Source: Collinsella sp.
GTDB lineage: Bacteria > Actinomycetota > Coriobacteriia > Coriobacteriales > Coriobacteriaceae
DNA: 32,488 bases
Assembly (NCBI GenBank): GCA_019414545.1
Contig: DXLV01000018.1
Span: 1-32,488, forward strand
Direction: 5' to 3'
This document shows, one piece after another, positions 1 through 6,692 of this stretch. Position numbers and translations under genes: made by a program. Each line of letters starts with the position of its first letter. The first letter of the stretch is position 1. The notes under the pieces are model-generated. The model was not told where the DNA came from. It did no database searches and worked only from the letters and a program-made list of their open reading frames with translations.

Positions 1-359
1 CCCAAGGTTCGCCCCAGCCCAACACGGGCGTGCCGGGCGTCATCGCCGGCTATGGCAAGGAACGAGTTATCCACAGCCCCGCCGCCGGCGTGTTTCGGTC
101 CGACCGCGCAATCGGCGACATCGTGAGCGCCGAAGACGTGATTGGCTACGCGGGAGATACACCCATGTGCACGCAGATCGATGGCTGTCTGCGCGGGCTT
201 TTGGCGAACGGCGTGCGGGTGACTGAGGGCTTTAAATGCGCCGATGTCGATCCGCGCGGCGACGCCAGCTACATCAACTATATTTCGGACAAGGCGACAT
301 CGGTCGGCGGCGGCGTGCTCGAGGCACTCGCTATGCTCACCGATGTCTTTAGAGGATAG
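1..359 (+). CDS. yqeB: YqeB-like selenium-dependent molybdenum hydroxylase accessory protein (3' part only)
   Basis: This is the C-terminal part of a protein whose start lies left of the window. The frame is open from base 3, and the GTG at 30 is internal rather than a start. The visible 119 residues contain the PNTGVPG and ERVIHSPAAGVF stretch followed by a region on a re-setting barrel-like domain (IGDIVSAEDVIGYAGD), which I recognise from YqeB (EF2563 family). That family is thought to help mature selenium-dependent molybdenum hydroxylases such as xanthine dehydrogenase. The stop at 357-359 is 9 nt before the xdhC-family start, so the two are almost certainly co-transcribed. YqeB and XdhC commonly sit together, which supports the call. 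The family assignment is by memory of sequence pattern; the biochemical role is known only from genome context in most species. Confidence 0.75.
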   Translation, partial: QGSPQPNTGVPGVIAGYGKERVIHSPAAGVFRSDRAIGDIVSAEDVIGYAGDTPMCTQIDGCLRGLLANGVRVTEGFKCADVDPRGDASYINYISDKATSVGGGVLEALAMLTDVFRG

Positions 360-368
360 AAGGCGGCA

Positions 369-1412
369 ATGGAAAAGCTCGATGTTGTGAATGCGGCGCT
401 TGCCGCCCTGCGTGCTGGCGAGACGTGCGAGCTCGTGGTCGTGGCCGGTACGGCGGGGTCATCGCCACGCGGCGTGGGCGCCTGGATGGCCGTCTTTGCC
501 GATGGCAGCCAAGCGGGCACCATCGGCGGCGGCAAGATTGAGCTTTTTGCGCTGGACGAGGCGCGCGAGCTGCTGGCCGCAGGGCAATCGCGTCTGGTCC
601 GCTACACCATGGGCGGCGAGAACTCCGATACCGGCATGATCTGCGGCGGAGCCATCTGCCTGTGCTACCTGCATTTGGATGCGACTCAGGCACCGTTGTT
701 CCAGTCGGTTGCCGACGTCTTGGCCTATCGGCGCATCGGCGACTTCGTCATCGACTTTGAGCCGTTTATCGCGAGCGCGCTCGAGGGCGATGTGGTTGAG
801 TACCATGGCGAGACATCGCGCCATACCATTGCCGGCTGCCCCGAGCTTTCGCTGGTGGAGGAGGGGAGTAAGGTCACTTACACCAACGCCGCCTCCGAGA
901 TTCCCCCGGCGCACATCGAGACGCTCTGCCCCGAGGGCCTGACCTATATCTTTGGCTGCGGCCACGTGGGCGCTGCGACGGCTCGCGTGCTCACGGCGGC
1001 GGGCTTTGCCGTCGTGGCTTGCGACGACCGCCCCGGCACGCTGACCCCCGATTGGGTGCCCGGTGTCTACGACCGTCGTCTGGTCGACTACAAGAGCCTG
1101 AGCAAGCAGTGCCCCATCGGCCCGCGCGACCTGGTGGTCGTCGCCACGGCGGGTCACAAGTCCGATATCGATGTGGTGATTCAGGCCATGCGCGCCAAAC
1201 CCGCCTATCTGGGCTGCTTGGGCTCGCGCCGCAAGACCGCCTTTGTGCGCGCCCGCCTGGAGCAGGAGGGCTTTACGCAGGAGCAGATCGACGAGCTGCA
1301 CCTGCCGATTGGCGTTGCCATTCAGGCCGAGGACCCCGAGGAGATCGCCATCTCCATCGCCGCCGAGATGATCCACCTGCGTCGCACCAAACTCGTCCCC
1401 CGCAAGCGCTAG
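369..1412 (+). CDS. xdhC: XdhC/CoxI family protein (molybdenum cofactor insertion/sulfuration factor)
   Basis: The protein has 347 residues. An N-terminal XdhC_CoxI region (about 20-95) carries the TAGSSPRG motif, the TIGGGKIE motif at 51-58 and MICGG near 90. A C-terminal Rossmann domain begins with FGCGHVG near 195 and ends with a GCLGSRRK motif, as in XdhC_C. Known family members bind the molybdenum cofactor and deliver it in sulfurated form to xanthine dehydrogenase-type enzymes. The gene follows yqeB by 9 nt, with a purine-rich SD (GGCGG) before the ATG. Together with the downstream purine permease it suggests selenium/molybdenum-dependent purine oxidation, but no hydroxylase structural gene lies in the window. 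It ends without an obvious strong terminator; the next gene has its own promoter-like -10. Confidence 0.85.
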   Translation: MEKLDVVNAALAALRAGETCELVVVAGTAGSSPRGVGAWMAVFADGSQAGTIGGGKIELFALDEARELLAAGQSRLVRYTMGGENSDTGMICGGAICLCYLHLDATQAPLFQSVADVLAYRRIGDFVIDFEPFIASALEGDVVEYHGETSRHTIAGCPELSLVEEGSKVTYTNAASEIPPAHIETLCPEGLTYIFGCGHVGAATARVLTAAGFAVVACDDRPGTLTPDWVPGVYDRRLVDYKSLSKQCPIGPRDLVVVATAGHKSDIDVVIQAMRAKPAYLGCLGSRRKTAFVRARLEQEGFTQEQIDELHLPIGVAIQAEDPEEIAISIAAEMIHLRRTKLVPRKR

Positions 1413-1482
1413 TCGCATCCCAAATGAGCTGCCCCAGCCCTCTGCCGCATGCGGGTCAAAATGCTACCTGTGCCATATGCCC

Positions 1483-1488
1483 TATAAT
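1483..1488 (+). promoter_or_regulatory. Putative -10 box of the purine permease promoter
   Basis: A perfect TATAAT lies 52 nt before the permease ATG. No good -35 stands 16-18 nt upstream, so it may be activator-dependent. The transcribed leader would contain a hairpin at 1501-1517 (AGCGGC / GCCGCT with a 5-nt loop). Confidence 0.45.
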
Positions 1489-1539
1489 GTCCGACCGTTG
1501 AGCGGCATGGGGCCGCTGCCTAGGGTATGGGAGGCGTAA

Positions 1540-2853
1540 ATGGCAGAGTCGGTGGTGGGGGACACCCTGTTCGAGCGTACGGGAAAAGTTTCGTTTGTGC
1601 AGGTATTGCCCCATGCCCTGCAGCATGTGCTGGCGGCATTCGCGGGTATCGTCACGCCCGCCATCATCATTGCGTCGGTCTGCGGCTTTACCCCTCAAGA
1701 GGAGGCCGCTGTCATCCAGGCGTCGCTCGTCCTCTCAGCGCTCGACATTTTCCTTCAACAGTTCCCCATAAAAGGTGTCGTCGGTTCGGGCCTGCCCATC
1801 GTGATGGGCGCGAGCTTCACCTTCGTGCCGGCGCTCAAGGCGGTCGGTCTCGAGCTTGGCTTTGAGGCCGTGCTGGGCGCCCAGGTAATCGGCGGCGTAC
1901 TCGTCGTGCTCTTCGGCCTGCTGTTTAGGCGCGTGAGCTTTCTGTTCCCGGCCCCGGTGCTTGGCACCGTCATCTTTGTCATTGGCCTGTCGCTATGCCC
2001 GGTGGCAGTTGCCTCCATGGCGGGCGGGGAGGGCGCGGCCGATTTTGGCAGTGTCACCAACTGGGCCGTCGCGCTCGTGACGTTTGTCGTCACCTTTATG
2101 GCCGGTAACTACGGCAAGGGCGCGCTTAGGCTGGGCAGCATCCTGGCCGGTATCTGCGCGGGCTTTGTTTTGGCTGCGGTGTTGGGCATGGTCGATTTCT
2201 CGGCAATCGCGACCGCCAGCTGGTTTGCTCCGCCTGCCCTGGGCACCCATCGCCTGGTGTTCGACCCTGCCGCGTGCGCCGTCGTGGGCGTTGTCGCCAT
2301 TGTCAACGCCGTGCAGGTCATGGGCGAGTTTGCCGCTGTGTCGTCCGCTGCGCTCGATACCCCTGCGACCGATAGCCAGATCTCGGGTGGCCTGATCGCC
2401 AACGGCCTGGTCGGTATGCTGTCGGGCTTTTTGGGCGGCGTCCCCACGGCAACCTTTGGCCAGAATGTGGGCATTATCGCCGAGAACAAGGTTGTCAACC
2501 GCATGGTCTTTACGCTTGTCGCCGCCATCTTGCTCATCGCGGGCCTGCTGCCCAAGTGCGCGGCAGTGCTCACGTCCATTCCGCAGCCGGTAATCGGCGG
2601 CGCCACGATCGGCGTGTTCGCAACCATCGGCATGAACGGTGTGGTCATGTTTGCCCGCCACGGCCTGTCTCAGCGCGATACCACGCTCATGGGTCTCTCT
2701 ATCGCTTTTGGCACAGGCATTGAGCGCACGGCCGGCGCGCTTGCCGGCGCTGGATTCCCCGCATGGGTCGGCACCGTCTTTGGCGGATCCTCCATTGCCG
2801 TCGCCGCACTTGTCGCCGTTGTCCTCAACCTGGTCCTGCCTCGCCAAAAATAA
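1540..2853 (+). CDS. NCS2 family purine (xanthine/uracil) permease
   Basis: A 437-residue, very hydrophobic protein with the length and segment pattern of a nucleobase:cation symporter-2 transporter, about 12-14 membrane spans. The NCS2 hallmarks are visible: the central QVMGEFAAVS segment and the GGVPTATFGQNVGI motif, which corresponds to the family QNxGxxxxT signature. It would bring xanthine, uric acid or another purine into the cell with protons or sodium. SD GGGAGG at 1529-1534 with a 5-nt spacer supports the ATG at 1540. It follows the yqeB-xdhC pair, so purine rather than uracil is the more likely substrate; this is context inference. PbuX, UacT or XanQ-type specificity cannot be separated by eye. 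Confidence 0.88.
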   Translation: MAESVVGDTLFERTGKVSFVQVLPHALQHVLAAFAGIVTPAIIIASVCGFTPQEEAAVIQASLVLSALDIFLQQFPIKGVVGSGLPIVMGASFTFVPALKAVGLELGFEAVLGAQVIGGVLVVLFGLLFRRVSFLFPAPVLGTVIFVIGLSLCPVAVASMAGGEGAADFGSVTNWAVALVTFVVTFMAGNYGKGALRLGSILAGICAGFVLAAVLGMVDFSAIATASWFAPPALGTHRLVFDPAACAVVGVVAIVNAVQVMGEFAAVSSAALDTPATDSQISGGLIANGLVGMLSGFLGGVPTATFGQNVGIIAENKVVNRMVFTLVAAILLIAGLLPKCAAVLTSIPQPVIGGATIGVFATIGMNGVVMFARHGLSQRDTTLMGLSIAFGTGIERTAGALAGAGFPAWVGTVFGGSSIAVAALVAVVLNLVLPRQK

Positions 2854-2866
2854 CGCCCCATATATG

Positions 2867-2933
2867 AGTTGCGGTGAAATACGGATTGTTTAAGCCTGTT
2901 AGGCCGCCAAACAGTCCCTATTTCACCGCAACT
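2867..2933. repeat. Long inverted repeat (REP-like hairpin)
   Basis: Two perfect 15-nt arms, 2867-2881 (AGTTGCGGTGAAATA) and 2919-2933 (its exact reverse complement), enclose 37 nt. Inside, GGATTGTTT and AAACAGTCC extend the stem with one wobble pair. There is no T-run after it, so it is not a classical terminator, although it lies 14 nt after the permease stop and could stabilise the mRNA 3' end. Confidence 0.8.
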
Positions 2934-2994
2934 GCTTGTTGAGACCAATTTGTGCGGGGGAGTTGTGGAGTTGTGCAGGCAGACGAGGTTTTTC

Positions 2995-3023
2995 TGGAAA
3001 TACGCTCCCGATGCGCGTATAGT
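2995..3023 (+). promoter_or_regulatory. Putative promoter of the rplE ribosomal operon
   Basis: TGGAAA (2995-3000, 4 of 6 matches to the -35 consensus), a 17-nt spacer, then TATAGT (3018-3023). It would give a leader of about 130 nt before rplE. The stretch from 2934 to 3160 holds no convincing gene. Confidence 0.45.
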
Positions 3024-3160
3024 ACCGATTGTTTTGTCGGCTCCTGCTGCGTCGAGTCCAAACCGCGAAATGCCATGAGCGGCGCGGATGCAGCCAGGAG
3101 GCACGAGGACAACCCATCGTGGCCACGCCCCGTGCTTAAAACCCCAAGAAGGAGTGAACA

Positions 3161-3718
3161 ATGGCAGAAGAGAAGTATGTGCCGCGTCTGAAGACCAAGT
3201 ACAACAACGAGGTCAAGCAGCAGCTTCAGGACAAGTTCCAGTACGAGAACGTCATGATGATCCCCAAGTTTGAGAAGATCGTCGTGAACATGGGTGTCGG
3301 CGAGGCCGCTACCGATTCCAAGGCCATCGACGGTGCCGTGCGCGACCTGCGCGCCATCACCGGCCAGCAGCCGATGATCACCCGTGCCCGCAAGTCCATC
3401 GCTACCTTCCGCCTGCGCGCTGGTATGCCGATCGGCTGCAAGGTTACCCTGCGTGGCGACCGTATGTGGGAGTTCTTCGATCGTCTGACCTCCGTCGCGA
3501 TCCCCCGTATCCGCGACTTCCGCGGCATCTCCGCCAAGAGCTTCGACGGCCGTGGTAACTTCTCCATGGGCGTTACCGAGCAGCTCATCTTCCCCGAGAT
3601 CGACTTCGACTCCGTCGATCACCAGCGTGGTATGGACATCACTTTCGTGACCACCGCCAACACCGATGAGGAGGCCAAGGCCCTTCTGGACGCCTTCGGT
3701 TTCCCGTTCAAGAAATAG
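3161..3718 (+). CDS. rplE: 50S ribosomal protein L5
   Basis: A 185-residue protein, slightly longer than the usual 179-180. It has the L5 core: the FEKIVVNMGVGEA segment near the N-terminus, the GQQPMITRARKSIATFRLR region that contacts rRNA, and the conserved end with DEEAKALLDAFGFPF. L5 sits in the central protuberance of the 50S subunit and binds 5S rRNA with L18. SD AAGGAG at 3149-3154 with a 6-nt spacer fixes the ATG. It is the first ribosomal gene of this cluster; rplX and rplN, which usually precede it, are absent, and a promoter-like element lies upstream. The region separating it from the purine permease is unusual for the spc operon. Confidence 0.97.
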   Translation: MAEEKYVPRLKTKYNNEVKQQLQDKFQYENVMMIPKFEKIVVNMGVGEAATDSKAIDGAVRDLRAITGQQPMITRARKSIATFRLRAGMPIGCKVTLRGDRMWEFFDRLTSVAIPRIRDFRGISAKSFDGRGNFSMGVTEQLIFPEIDFDSVDHQRGMDITFVTTANTDEEAKALLDAFGFPFKK

Positions 3719-3733
3719 GTTCACCTGCCCTAT

Positions 3734-3763
3734 AAGCGCCGTTCCCACAAGGGGGCGGCGCTT
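3734..3763 (+). other. Intra-operon hairpin between rplE and rpsZ
   Basis: AAGCGCCG (3734-3741) pairs with CGGCGCTT (3756-3763). CCC/GGG inside the loop can extend it. No T-run follows, so it may be an RNA processing, stability or autoregulatory site rather than a terminator. Confidence 0.6.
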
Positions 3764-3797
3764 GGGGCGAACAATACTCTATGTGAGGAGGATATAA

Positions 3798-3983
3798 GTG
3801 GCTAAGACATCGATGATCGTCAAGTGCAATCGCAAGCAGAAGTTCTCTACTCGTGAGTACACGCGCTGCCAGCGCTGCGGCCGTCCGCACTCTGTGTACC
3901 GCAAGTTCGGCCTGTGCCGTGTCTGCTTCCGCGAGCTTGCACTCAAGGGCGAGCTTCCCGGCGTTAAGAAGGCCAGCTGGTAA
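3798..3983 (+). CDS. rpsZ: 30S ribosomal protein S14, type Z (zinc-binding)
   Basis: A 61-residue S14 of the short, zinc-ribbon form, with Cys24-x2-Cys27 and Cys40-x2-Cys43, the usual S14 ending KGELPGVKKASW and the length expected of type Z (61 residues). It binds 16S rRNA in the small-subunit head. The start is GTG at 3798, supported by SD GAGGAGG about 9 nt upstream. It follows rplE in the normal spc order (L5, S14, S8), although 79 nt with a hairpin separate it from rplE and 119 nt separate it from rpsH. These gaps are large for this operon. Confidence 0.97.
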   Translation: MAKTSMIVKCNRKQKFSTREYTRCQRCGRPHSVYRKFGLCRVCFRELALKGELPGVKKASW

Positions 3984-4102
3984 GTCACTACCAGCGTTTC
4001 AAGCATCAGTTTGGAACAGGGAAAACGCGCTAGTTAGGCTTTGCCGTTAAGGGCGGCGAAGAACCAAGAGCACGTGTTCATCAAGAACGAAGGAGAATCT
4101 GT

Positions 4103-4501
4103 ATGAACCTTACAGACCCGATCGCAGATATGCTTACGCGCATTCGTAACGCTAACTCTGTGAACAAGGCCACGGTCTCCATGCCGAGCAGCAAGAAGCT
4201 CGTCGAGATCGCTCGTGTTCTGCACGAGGAGGGCTACATCGAGGGCTACGATGTCGAGGACACCGTTCCCCAGAAGACTCTGCACATCACGCTTAAGTAT
4301 GGTCCCAAGAAGGCTAAGGTCATCAACGGCATCCGCCGCATTTCCAAGCCGGGCCTGCGTAAGTACACCGGCGTTGCCGACATGCCCCGCGTCCGCGGTG
4401 GCCTTGGTACCGCCATTATTTCCACCAGCCATGGCGTCATGACCGACCGCGATGCTCGCAAGCACAACGTCGGCGGCGAGATCATCGCTTACGTCTGGTA
4501 A
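4103..4501 (+). CDS. rpsH: 30S ribosomal protein S8
   Basis: A 132-residue protein, the normal length for S8. It starts with the diagnostic NLTDPIADMLTRIRNA and ends with the GGEIIAYVW motif that closes nearly all S8 proteins. S8 binds the central domain of 16S rRNA and in many bacteria also represses its own spc operon mRNA. A purine-rich SD (AAGGAGAA) lies about 7 nt before the ATG. It follows rpsZ by 119 nt, a longer gap than usual, and rplF starts 33 nt after it. In Escherichia coli the S8 target lies near rplE; the hairpins in this operon could serve such a role here, but this is inference. Confidence 0.97.
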   Translation: MNLTDPIADMLTRIRNANSVNKATVSMPSSKKLVEIARVLHEEGYIEGYDVEDTVPQKTLHITLKYGPKKAKVINGIRRISKPGLRKYTGVADMPRVRGGLGTAIISTSHGVMTDRDARKHNVGGEIIAYVW

Positions 4502-4534
4502 TTCGCTCGGTAGGTAGAAGGAAAGGAGATCACC

Positions 4535-5071
4535 GTGTCTCGTATCGGTAATAAGCCTGTCCAGATTCCCGCCGGAGTCGAAGTGGCAGTCAACGGCAAC
4601 AACGTTGTCGTCAAGGGCCCCAAGGGCCAGCTCGAGCTCGATGTCTTTGAGAAGCTCGCTATCAACGTCGAGGACAACGTCCTCACCGTTTCCCGTCCCG
4701 ACGACGAGCGTGAGACCCGTGCCCGCCACGGCCTCACCCGCGCCCTCATCCACAACATGGTGGTTGGCGTTTCCGAGGGCTTCGAGAAGAAGCTCGAGCT
4801 CGCCGGCGTCGGTTACCGCGTGCAGCAGAAGGGCAAGAACCTCGAGTTCTCCCTGGGCTTCTCGCACCCCGTGATCGTCGAGGCTCCCGAGGGCATCACC
4901 TTCGAGGTTCCCGACAACACCCACGTGAACGTCAAGGGTATCAACAAGCAGCAGGTCGGTCAGATCGCCGCTGAGATCCGCGGCCATCGTCCTCCCGAGC
5001 CTTACAAGGGCAAGGGTATCCACTACGTTGGCGAGCACATCCGCCGCAAGCTGGGTAAGGCCGCCAAGTAG
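4535..5071 (+). CDS. rplF: 50S ribosomal protein L6
   Basis: A 178-residue protein, full length for L6, with the opening SRIGNKPVQIP and the C-terminal block GHRPPEPYKGKGIHY that binds 23S rRNA near the sarcin-ricin loop. Both of its repeated L6 domains are present. The start codon is GTG at 4535, chosen because AAAGGAGA lies 7 nt upstream and because the family begins with (M)SRIG. It lies in the normal spc position between S8 and L18. A hairpin lies in the 75-nt gap before rplR. Confidence 0.97.
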   Translation: MSRIGNKPVQIPAGVEVAVNGNNVVVKGPKGQLELDVFEKLAINVEDNVLTVSRPDDERETRARHGLTRALIHNMVVGVSEGFEKKLELAGVGYRVQQKGKNLEFSLGFSHPVIVEAPEGITFEVPDNTHVNVKGINKQQVGQIAAEIRGHRPPEPYKGKGIHYVGEHIRRKLGKAAK

Positions 5072-5096
5072 TCGTAACCGACTCACTCGCATAAGA

Positions 5097-5118
5097 CCAG
5101 CACCCCGTCAGGTGCTGG
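5097..5118 (+). other. Intra-operon hairpin between rplF and rplR
   Basis: A perfect 8-bp stem, CCAGCACC (5097-5104) and GGTGCTGG (5111-5118), with a 6-nt loop. The T-run at 5130-5134 is 11 nt away, too far for a standard terminator. It could be an attenuator, a processing site or a protein-binding hairpin. Confidence 0.65.
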
Positions 5119-5146
5119 CAAGATCAACCTTTTTAGGAGTTTACGT

Positions 5147-5515
5147 ATGAACAAGCATAAGGCGAAGCTGGAAGGCCTCAAGCGTCGTCAGCGTCGTGTT
5201 CGCGGCAAGGTCTCGGGTACCTCCGAGCGTCCGCGTCTTCGCGTGACCCGTACTAACGCCAACATCTATGCCCAGATCATCGACGACAGCAAGGGCTCCA
5301 GCCTGACGCTCGTCTCTGCCTCGACCCTCGAGGCCGAGTTCAAGGGCACCCACACCTCGAACAAGGAGGCTGCGGAGAAGGTCGGTCAGCTCGTTGGCAA
5401 GCGTGCCATCGAGGCCGGCATCACCAAGGTCGCCTTCGATCGCGGTGGCCGTATCTACCATGGCCGCGTCAAGGCCCTCGCCGACGGTGCTCGTGCCGCC
5501 GGTCTCGAGTTCTAG
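5147..5515 (+). CDS. rplR: 50S ribosomal protein L18
   Basis: A 122-residue L18 of normal length. It has the basic N-terminal tail (KHKAKLEGLKRRQRRVRGK), the RPRLRVTRTNANIYAQIIDD segment and the C-terminal FDRGGRIYHGRVKALADGAR motif that defines the family. It binds 5S rRNA with L5 in the central protuberance. The ATG at 5147 follows a TAGGAG SD with an 8-nt spacer. The stop codon overlaps the SD (AGGAGGT) of rpsE, so translation of the two is probably coupled. Confidence 0.97.
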   Translation: MNKHKAKLEGLKRRQRRVRGKVSGTSERPRLRVTRTNANIYAQIIDDSKGSSLTLVSASTLEAEFKGTHTSNKEAAEKVGQLVGKRAIEAGITKVAFDRGGRIYHGRVKALADGARAAGLEF

Positions 5516-5529
5516 GAGGTATGTAGCAC

Positions 5530-6054
5530 ATGGCTCGTAATCAGAAGCAGCAGCGCGAGGCCTCCGAGTTCGAGGAGCGCGTCGTTTACATCAACCGCGT
5601 GTCGAAGACCGTCAAGGGTGGTCGTCGCATGAGCCTCGTCGCTCTCGTCGTCGTTGGCGACGGCAAGGGCAACGTCGGCGTTGGCATGGGCAAGTCCGCT
5701 GAGGTGCCCCTGGCCATCTCCAAGGCGTCTCTCGATGCCAAGAAGAACATGTTCCACGTGCCGGTGACCGAGCAGGGCACCATCCCGCACGAGGTTCTCG
5801 GCCACTTTGGTGCCGGCCGCATCATCATCAAGCCCGCTGTCGAGGGTACCGGCGTTATCGCCGGCGGCGCTGTGCGTCCCCTCTTCGAGCTTGCTGGCAT
5901 CAAGAACGTCCTGTCCAAGTCCCTCGGTACCGACAACGGCCTCAACATCATCAAGGCTGCCGTCGAGGGCCTCAAGGAGCTCTCCAGCCCTGAGGACGTC
6001 GCGGCTCGCCGTGGCCTGACGGTCTCCGAGATGTTCGTCGGTAAGGAGAACTAA
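5530..6054 (+). CDS. rpsE: 30S ribosomal protein S5
   Basis: A 174-residue S5 with the double-stranded-RNA-binding-like N-terminal domain (ERVVYINRVSKTVKGGRRM, the loop where spectinomycin-resistance changes fall in other species) and the C-terminal domain with GAGRIIIKPA and GTGVIAGGAVR. It acts at the mRNA entry side of the 30S subunit and influences decoding accuracy. The SD AGGAGGT at 5514-5520 sits on the rplR stop codon, 9 nt before the ATG. The stop is 2 nt from rpmD. Normal spc order. Confidence 0.97.
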   Translation: MARNQKQQREASEFEERVVYINRVSKTVKGGRRMSLVALVVVGDGKGNVGVGMGKSAEVPLAISKASLDAKKNMFHVPVTEQGTIPHEVLGHFGAGRIIIKPAVEGTGVIAGGAVRPLFELAGIKNVLSKSLGTDNGLNIIKAAVEGLKELSSPEDVAARRGLTVSEMFVGKEN

Positions 6055-6056
6055 GC

Positions 6057-6239
6057 ATGGCTGACACCATCAAGATCAAGCAGGTCCGCAGCACCAACGG
6101 TTGCAAGCAGGACCAGGTCCGTACTGTCCGTGCCCTCGGTCTCCACAGGATCCGCGAGGTTCGCGAGATTGCTGACAACGAGTCCGTCCGCGGCATGATC
6201 TTCAAGGTCAAGCACCTTGTCGAGATTGTAGAGGAGTAG
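6057..6239 (+). CDS. rpmD: 50S ribosomal protein L30
   Basis: A 60-residue bacterial-type (short) L30: IKIKQVRSTNG at the start, LGLHRIREVREIADNESVRGMI in the middle and a VKHLVEIVEE end. It sits on the 50S surface contacting 23S rRNA. Only 2 nt separate it from rpsE and 3 nt from rplO, and its SD (AAGGAG) lies in the end of rpsE, which implies tight translational coupling. Some bacteria lack L30; here it is intact. Confidence 0.96.
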   Translation: MADTIKIKQVRSTNGCKQDQVRTVRALGLHRIREVREIADNESVRGMIFKVKHLVEIVEE

Positions 6240-6242
6240 CAA

Positions 6243-6692
6243 ATGCAGCTTCACGATCTTACTCCCGCGCCCGGTTCCACCAAGAACCGTAAGCGCGTCG
6301 GCCGTGGCAATTCTTCGGGTCACGGCACCACTTCTGGCCGCGGCCAGAAGGGCCAGGGTTCCCGCTCTGGCGGCACCAAGGGTGCCGGCTTCGAGGGTGG
6401 CCAGACTCCGCTGGCTATGCGCCTGCCCAAGCTTCCGGGCTTCCGCAACCCCCGTCGTATCGAGTACACCGCTGTTAACGTTGAGCGTCTCGAGCGTAAG
6501 TTCGAGGATGGCGCTGTGATCGACGGTGCCGCTCTTAAGGCCGCTCGCATCACCAAGAGCGAGTTCGAGCCCGTCAAGGTGCTCGGCAATGGTGAGCTCA
6601 CCAAGAAGTTCACGGTCAAGGTCGACAAGGTCAGCGCTTCTGCGCAGGCCAAGATCGAGGCCGCCGGCGGAAAGGTCGAGCTGCCGTGCTAA
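6243..6692 (+). CDS. rplO: 50S ribosomal protein L15
   Basis: A 149-residue L15. The glycine- and basic-rich N-terminal extension (SSGHGTTSGRGQKGQ, followed by GGTKGAGFEGGQ) that threads into 23S rRNA is clear, and the globular C-terminal half ends in AAGGKVELP. It is an assembly protein of the large subunit. It starts 3 nt after rpmD with SD GAGGAG, and its last codons overlap the secY start by 7 nt, the usual rplO-secY coupling that links ribosome synthesis with the export channel. Confidence 0.97.
   Translation: MQLHDLTPAPGSTKNRKRVGRGNSSGHGTTSGRGQKGQGSRSGGTKGAGFEGGQTPLAMRLPKLPGFRNPRRIEYTAVNVERLERKFEDGAVIDGAALKAARITKSEFEPVKVLGNGELTKKFTVKVDKVSASAQAKIEAAGGKVELPC

Noticed and set aside
1413..1539. 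Purine riboswitch before the permease
   Set aside because: No purine-aptamer three-way junction with its conserved loops; only a small 6-bp hairpin.
2952..3160. Remnant of rplX or another gene before rplE
   Set aside because: The open frame in this stretch gives a product with no L24 features, and it runs into rplE in another frame.
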